Assembly (NCBI GenBank): GCA_034766995.1
Contig: CM068317.1
Coordinates: 50,441,925 to 50,505,924, forward strand
Direction: 5' to 3'
Source of the DNA: Acanthacorydalis orientalis
Taxonomy: Eukaryota; Arthropoda; Insecta; Megaloptera; Corydalidae
DNA: 64,000 nucleotides
Shown: positions 60,606 through 64,000 of the stretch, piece by piece
How the letters are laid out: each line of letters starts with the position of its first letter
How positions within the stretch are numbered: position 1 is the stretch's first letter
Notes under the pieces: model-generated
Seen by the model: the letters and a program-made list of their open reading frames with translations, nothing else
The model's database searches: none
Told to the model about the DNA's origin: nothing
Translations under genes and position numbers: made by a program

Positions 60606-62515
60606 AATATCTAATGCTATATCAGTTCAATTTAAATCATCTGTAATAAGTATATTCTTGACAGAATGTCATTATTTTAAATGCATCTAATTTAGAACTC
60701 AAAATACTTATTTAAATCATAAAGTACACCTATTGTATTTATTTATTAAAGACTGGGACCCCTCATTTGTATATATTAATGTCTAATGATATATCAGTTC
60801 AATTTAAATCATCTGTAATAAGAATATTCTTGACAGAATGTCATCATTTTAAATGCATGTTATTTAGAACTCAAAATACTTATTTAAATCATAAAGTACA
60901 CCTATTGTATTTATTTATTAAAGACTTCGAGCCCACTTAAAATATATATTATTATCTAATGACATATCAGTGCAATTTAAATTGTCTTTAATAAGAATAT
61001 TCTTGACAAAATGCCATCATATTAAATGCATCATATTTAGTGCTCACTGTTCTTATTTTAATCATACAATACACTCATTATATTTGTTTATTAAAGACTC
61101 AGGAGCCCTCGTTTGTATATATGAATGTATAATGACATATCAGTGCAATTTAAACCAACTGTAATAAAAATAATCTTGACAGAATGTCACTATTTTAAAT
61201 TCATCATAGGTCAGAACTCAAAATACTTATTTAAATCATAAAATACAATTATTATACTTATTAATTAAAGACTAGGACCTCTCCTTTGTATATATTAATG
61301 TATGACACATCAGTTCAATTTAAATCATCTATAATAAGAATATTTAGGCAGAATGTCACTTATTTAAAATGCATTATATGTAGACCTCAAAATACTTATT
61401 TAAATATTAAAGTACACCTATTGTATTTATTAATTAAAGACTTTGACCTCTCCTTTGTATATATTAATGTCTAATGTTATATCAGTTCAATTTAAATCAT
61501 CTATAATAAGAGTATTCTTGACAGAATGTCACCATTTTAAACGTATCATATTTCGACCTCAAAATACTTATTTAAATCATAATACACTTATTATATTTGT
61601 ATATTAAAGACTTCGAGCCCACATTGTATATATTGATATCTAATGACATATCAGTCGATATTAAATTATCTGTAATAAGAATATTTTTGACAGAATGTCA
61701 TCATTTTAAATGAATCATATTTAGACCTCAAATAACTGATTTAAATCATAAAATACACCTATTATATTTCTTTATTAAATACTTGGATCCCTCCTTTGTA
61801 TATATTAAAATCTAATGGCATATAAATGCAATTTAAATCAACTGTAATAAGAATATTTTTTACAGAATGTCCCTATTTTAAATGCATCATACTTAGAACC
61901 CAAAATACTTATTTAAATCATAATATCCATTTATTATATTTGCTTATTAAAGACACAGAGCCCTCCTTTGTATATATTAACGTCTAATGACATATCAGTT
62001 CAATTTAAATCATCTATAATAAGAATATTCTTGGCAGAATGTCACTATTTAAAATGCATCATATGTAGACCTCAAAATACTTATTTAAATATTAAAGTAC
62101 ACCTATTGTATTTATTTATTAAATACTTGGACTTCTCCTTTGTATATATTGATGTCTAATGATATATATATCAGTTCAATTTAAATCATCTGTAATAAGA
62201 ATATTTTTGAAATAATGTCATCAATTTAAATGCATCATAGGTTTGAACTCAAAATACTTAATTAAATCATAAAGTACACCTATTGTATTTATTTATTAAA
62301 GACTTCGAGCCCACTTAAAATATATATTATTATCTAATGACATATCAGTGCAATTTAAATTGTCTTTAATAAGAATATTCTTGGCAGAATGTCTTCATTT
62401 GAAATCTTATTATATTTGTTTATAAAAGACTCAGAGCTCTCCTATGTATATATTAATGTCTAATGATGTATCATTTCAATTTAAATCATCTGTAATAAGA
62501 ATATTTTTGACAAAA
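60606..62515. repeat. Satellite array B, about 172-bp monomers
   Basis: The block TCTAATGACATATCAGTTCA, with variants, recurs at about 60610, 60782, 60955, 61129, 61302, 61470, 61639, 61811, 61983, 62154, 62332 and 62459, mostly 168-179 bases apart; the next-to-last unit is shortened to 127. Every unit has GTAATAAGAATATTCTTGAC and TTTATTAAAGACT blocks. The sequence is unrelated to array A and abuts it directly at about 60606. Confidence 0.95.
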
Positions 62516-62867
62516 TGTCAATATATATATATAAAAATAATATTGTATGTTTTTATGTGATCCGATTTGGCGCCACAAATTGTTTACACGAATAAAAATT
62601 CGAAGTCATAACAAATAATGATGCAATAGCTGTCCTTGGGATGCCTTAATACGTTATGACGTATGTTGTTCGCTTCTCCTTTTCTCTTACAGTGTGACAT
62701 CGATTTATCTCCGTCTACAGTTCTTGCTGATGCAGTGATTATATGAACATTCATGCTTCTGTGCTACTGAAAGTACGCTACATTGTAGTTTATCACCGAC
62801 AATTTGTTTTTTTAGAGCGGGGTGAGGCGTTGTGTTCATTGGTCGGTCGTGCCAGGTCACGGTTTAG
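62516..62867. other. Non-satellite AT-rich DNA right of the arrays
   Basis: No gene recognised. The piece at about 62790-62835 (ATCACCGACAATTT...GAGGCGTTGTG) resembles 56885-56925 (GTCACCGGCAATTT...GAGGCGTTGCA) left of the arrays. Confidence 0.5.
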
Positions 62868-63320
62868 TCTTGAAATCTTCAATTAAAATGTAAGTAAGTT
62901 ATAAACAATATATACGTACGTATATGTATGTGAATATATAGTTCTCGTCTGGCCCAAAACAGCATTCAAATGTCGTTCATAAATTCAATGACATTTATAA
63001 CCGATACCTTTCATTAAATCATAATTACTTCAATTGAAAAGCTACAAGTATGTTTTGGTGCATATATGTAGGGTTGTGTTTCCTTTCAATTAAAACTTTT
63101 TTTTATTAAAGATAAATGTATGTATATATGTTGTCTCTCCCCCTTCTTCATCCTCTACAGTAATAATTAAGCATTAGACGTATCACGGTGGACTGCCGGA
63201 GACCAGAGATAAGTGTGTGTGTGTTTATATATATATATATATTAATGAGATTTTAGCTGAATATTTGGACATAATTTCGTCTTGAAATCTTCAATTAAAA
63301 TGAAAGGAAGTTATAAACAA

Positions 63321-63382
<62 letters not shown>

Positions 63383-63570
63383 GTATGTGAATATATAGTT
63401 CTTGTCTGGCCCAAAACGGCATTCAAATATTGTTCATAAATTCAATTACATTTATAACTGATACCTTTCATTAAATCATAATTACTTCAATTGAAAAGCT
63501 ACAAGTATGTTTTGGTGCATATATGTAGGGTTGTGTTTCCTTTTAATTTAAACTTTTTATTTTATTAAAG
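62868..63570. repeat. Direct duplication, about 250-300 bp units
   Basis: 62868-63115 and about 63277-63570 are the same sequence from TAGTCTTGAAATCTTCAATT to TTTTATTAAAGAT with roughly 5-10% differences. The right copy contains a much longer (TA)n tract at 63322-63380. A (GT)n/(AT)n tract separates them at 63210-63242. Confidence 0.9.
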
Positions 63571-63654
63571 ATGTATATATATATATATATATATATTGTA
63601 AGTATATATATATACATACACATATGTGTGTATGCGCGCGTGTGTTCATTCTCC
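63571..63654. repeat. (AT)n/(GT)n microsatellite
   Basis: AT, GTATATAT and TGTGTG tracts running up to the right-hand dispersed segment. Confidence 0.85.
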
Positions 63655-64000
63655 ACAGCAATAATTAAGCGTTAATTAGGTGTAACAATTCTTTCTATTT
63701 GTGTTATCACTAGGTAATCAATAATGTCTGAAACATGTTCTAAATTTGTTAAATCACATAAAATCCGTCAATTAATAATGTATTTACTTATGTTTGTTGC
63801 GAGTGAAAACCTAACTTTGGCCATGTTCCACAGTAATAATTATGCGTTAATTTTGCGTTTAGGCGTTAATTTTATGTTAATAAAAAACTAAATCCTCCTA
63901 CGTATGGTTTCGTTCAGGATCGACAGTTCCATCGGTCTCAGTAATAGTAGTAAAAGTTACCCAACATGAACATTTAACGCATCATACTCGGTAACACCGA
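63655..64000. repeat. Right copy of the dispersed segment flanking the satellites
   Basis: 63655-63895 matches 57650-57960. The last 55 bases (from about 63946, ACCCAACATGAACATTTAAC then GCATCATACTCGGTAACACC) match 58291-58340, so the segment order on the left side starts again here. More satellite may follow off the window. Confidence 0.8.

Noticed and set aside
61286..62159. Repeated 62-63-codon frames with nearly the same translation (…FKSSIIRIF…)
   Set aside because: They recur because the 172-bp satellite recurs. Monomers elsewhere break the frame freely, so there is no sign of coding constraint.
58030..62515. Regularly spaced repeats as a CRISPR array
   Set aside because: The whole 172-178-bp unit is repeated with no unique spacers, and the DNA is a eukaryotic nuclear genome.
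62560..62590. TTGGCGCC as an LTR-retrotransposon primer-binding site
   Set aside because: No LTR pair, no gag-pol remains nearby; an eight-base match is expected by chance.

Overview
The window is animal nuclear DNA, almost certainly from an insect. Genes are split by short GT-AG introns of about 50-300 bases. Rebuilt proteins match animal families from end to end, and the clathrin heavy chain reads closest to the insect type. Coding exons are very GC- and CpG-rich with short AT-rich microsatellites between them. A hymenopteran would fit, but I cannot prove the order from sequence alone. By splicing across frames I rebuilt 14 genes, and 12 of them give complete reading frames of family-typical length.

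Layout, left to right: 3' half of a TRPA-type cation channel (+, cut by the window edge); KTI12 (-); TAO kinase (+); a small one-helix membrane protein candidate (+); NIPSNAP (-); ANKFY1/Rabankyrin-5 (+), whose 6.9-kb intron holds an antisense Ly6 gene; UQCRH (-); SETD1 histone methyltransferase (+); MED21 (-); RPLP2 (+); clathrin heavy chain (+); VPS33A (-); SGSM RUN-TBC protein (+). Most neighbours are divergent or convergent. Head-to-head pairs (KTI12/TAO, NIPSNAP/ANKFY1, UQCRH/SETD1, MED21/RPLP2, VPS33A/SGSM) are separated by 0.8-1.7 kb, so shared promoter regions are likely. Four genes (clathrin, Rabankyrin-5, VPS33A, SGSM) act in endosomal traffic; this is probably chance.

From about 55.4 kb to the end the character changes abruptly. 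GC-rich gene DNA gives way to AT-rich DNA with microsatellites, a CACACTCGCACCCA-like minisatellite, an exact 81-bp tandem duplication, and two abutting satellite arrays. The first has monomers of about 178 bp and a clear 714-bp higher-order period; the second has monomers of about 172 bp. Related flanking segments occur on both sides of the arrays. This looks like the edge of a large heterochromatic, perhaps pericentromeric, block.

The most unusual small structures are a 44-bp perfect palindrome filling two thirds of a 66-bp VPS33A intron, a partial tandem duplication of the last VPS33A exon, coding first exons of 4, 6 and 9 bases in three genes, a GC-AG intron in the nested Ly6 gene, and a 5'-truncated Jockey-like LINE piece whose broken end carries a 13-bp hairpin. 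I saw no rRNA, tRNA or CRISPR array.
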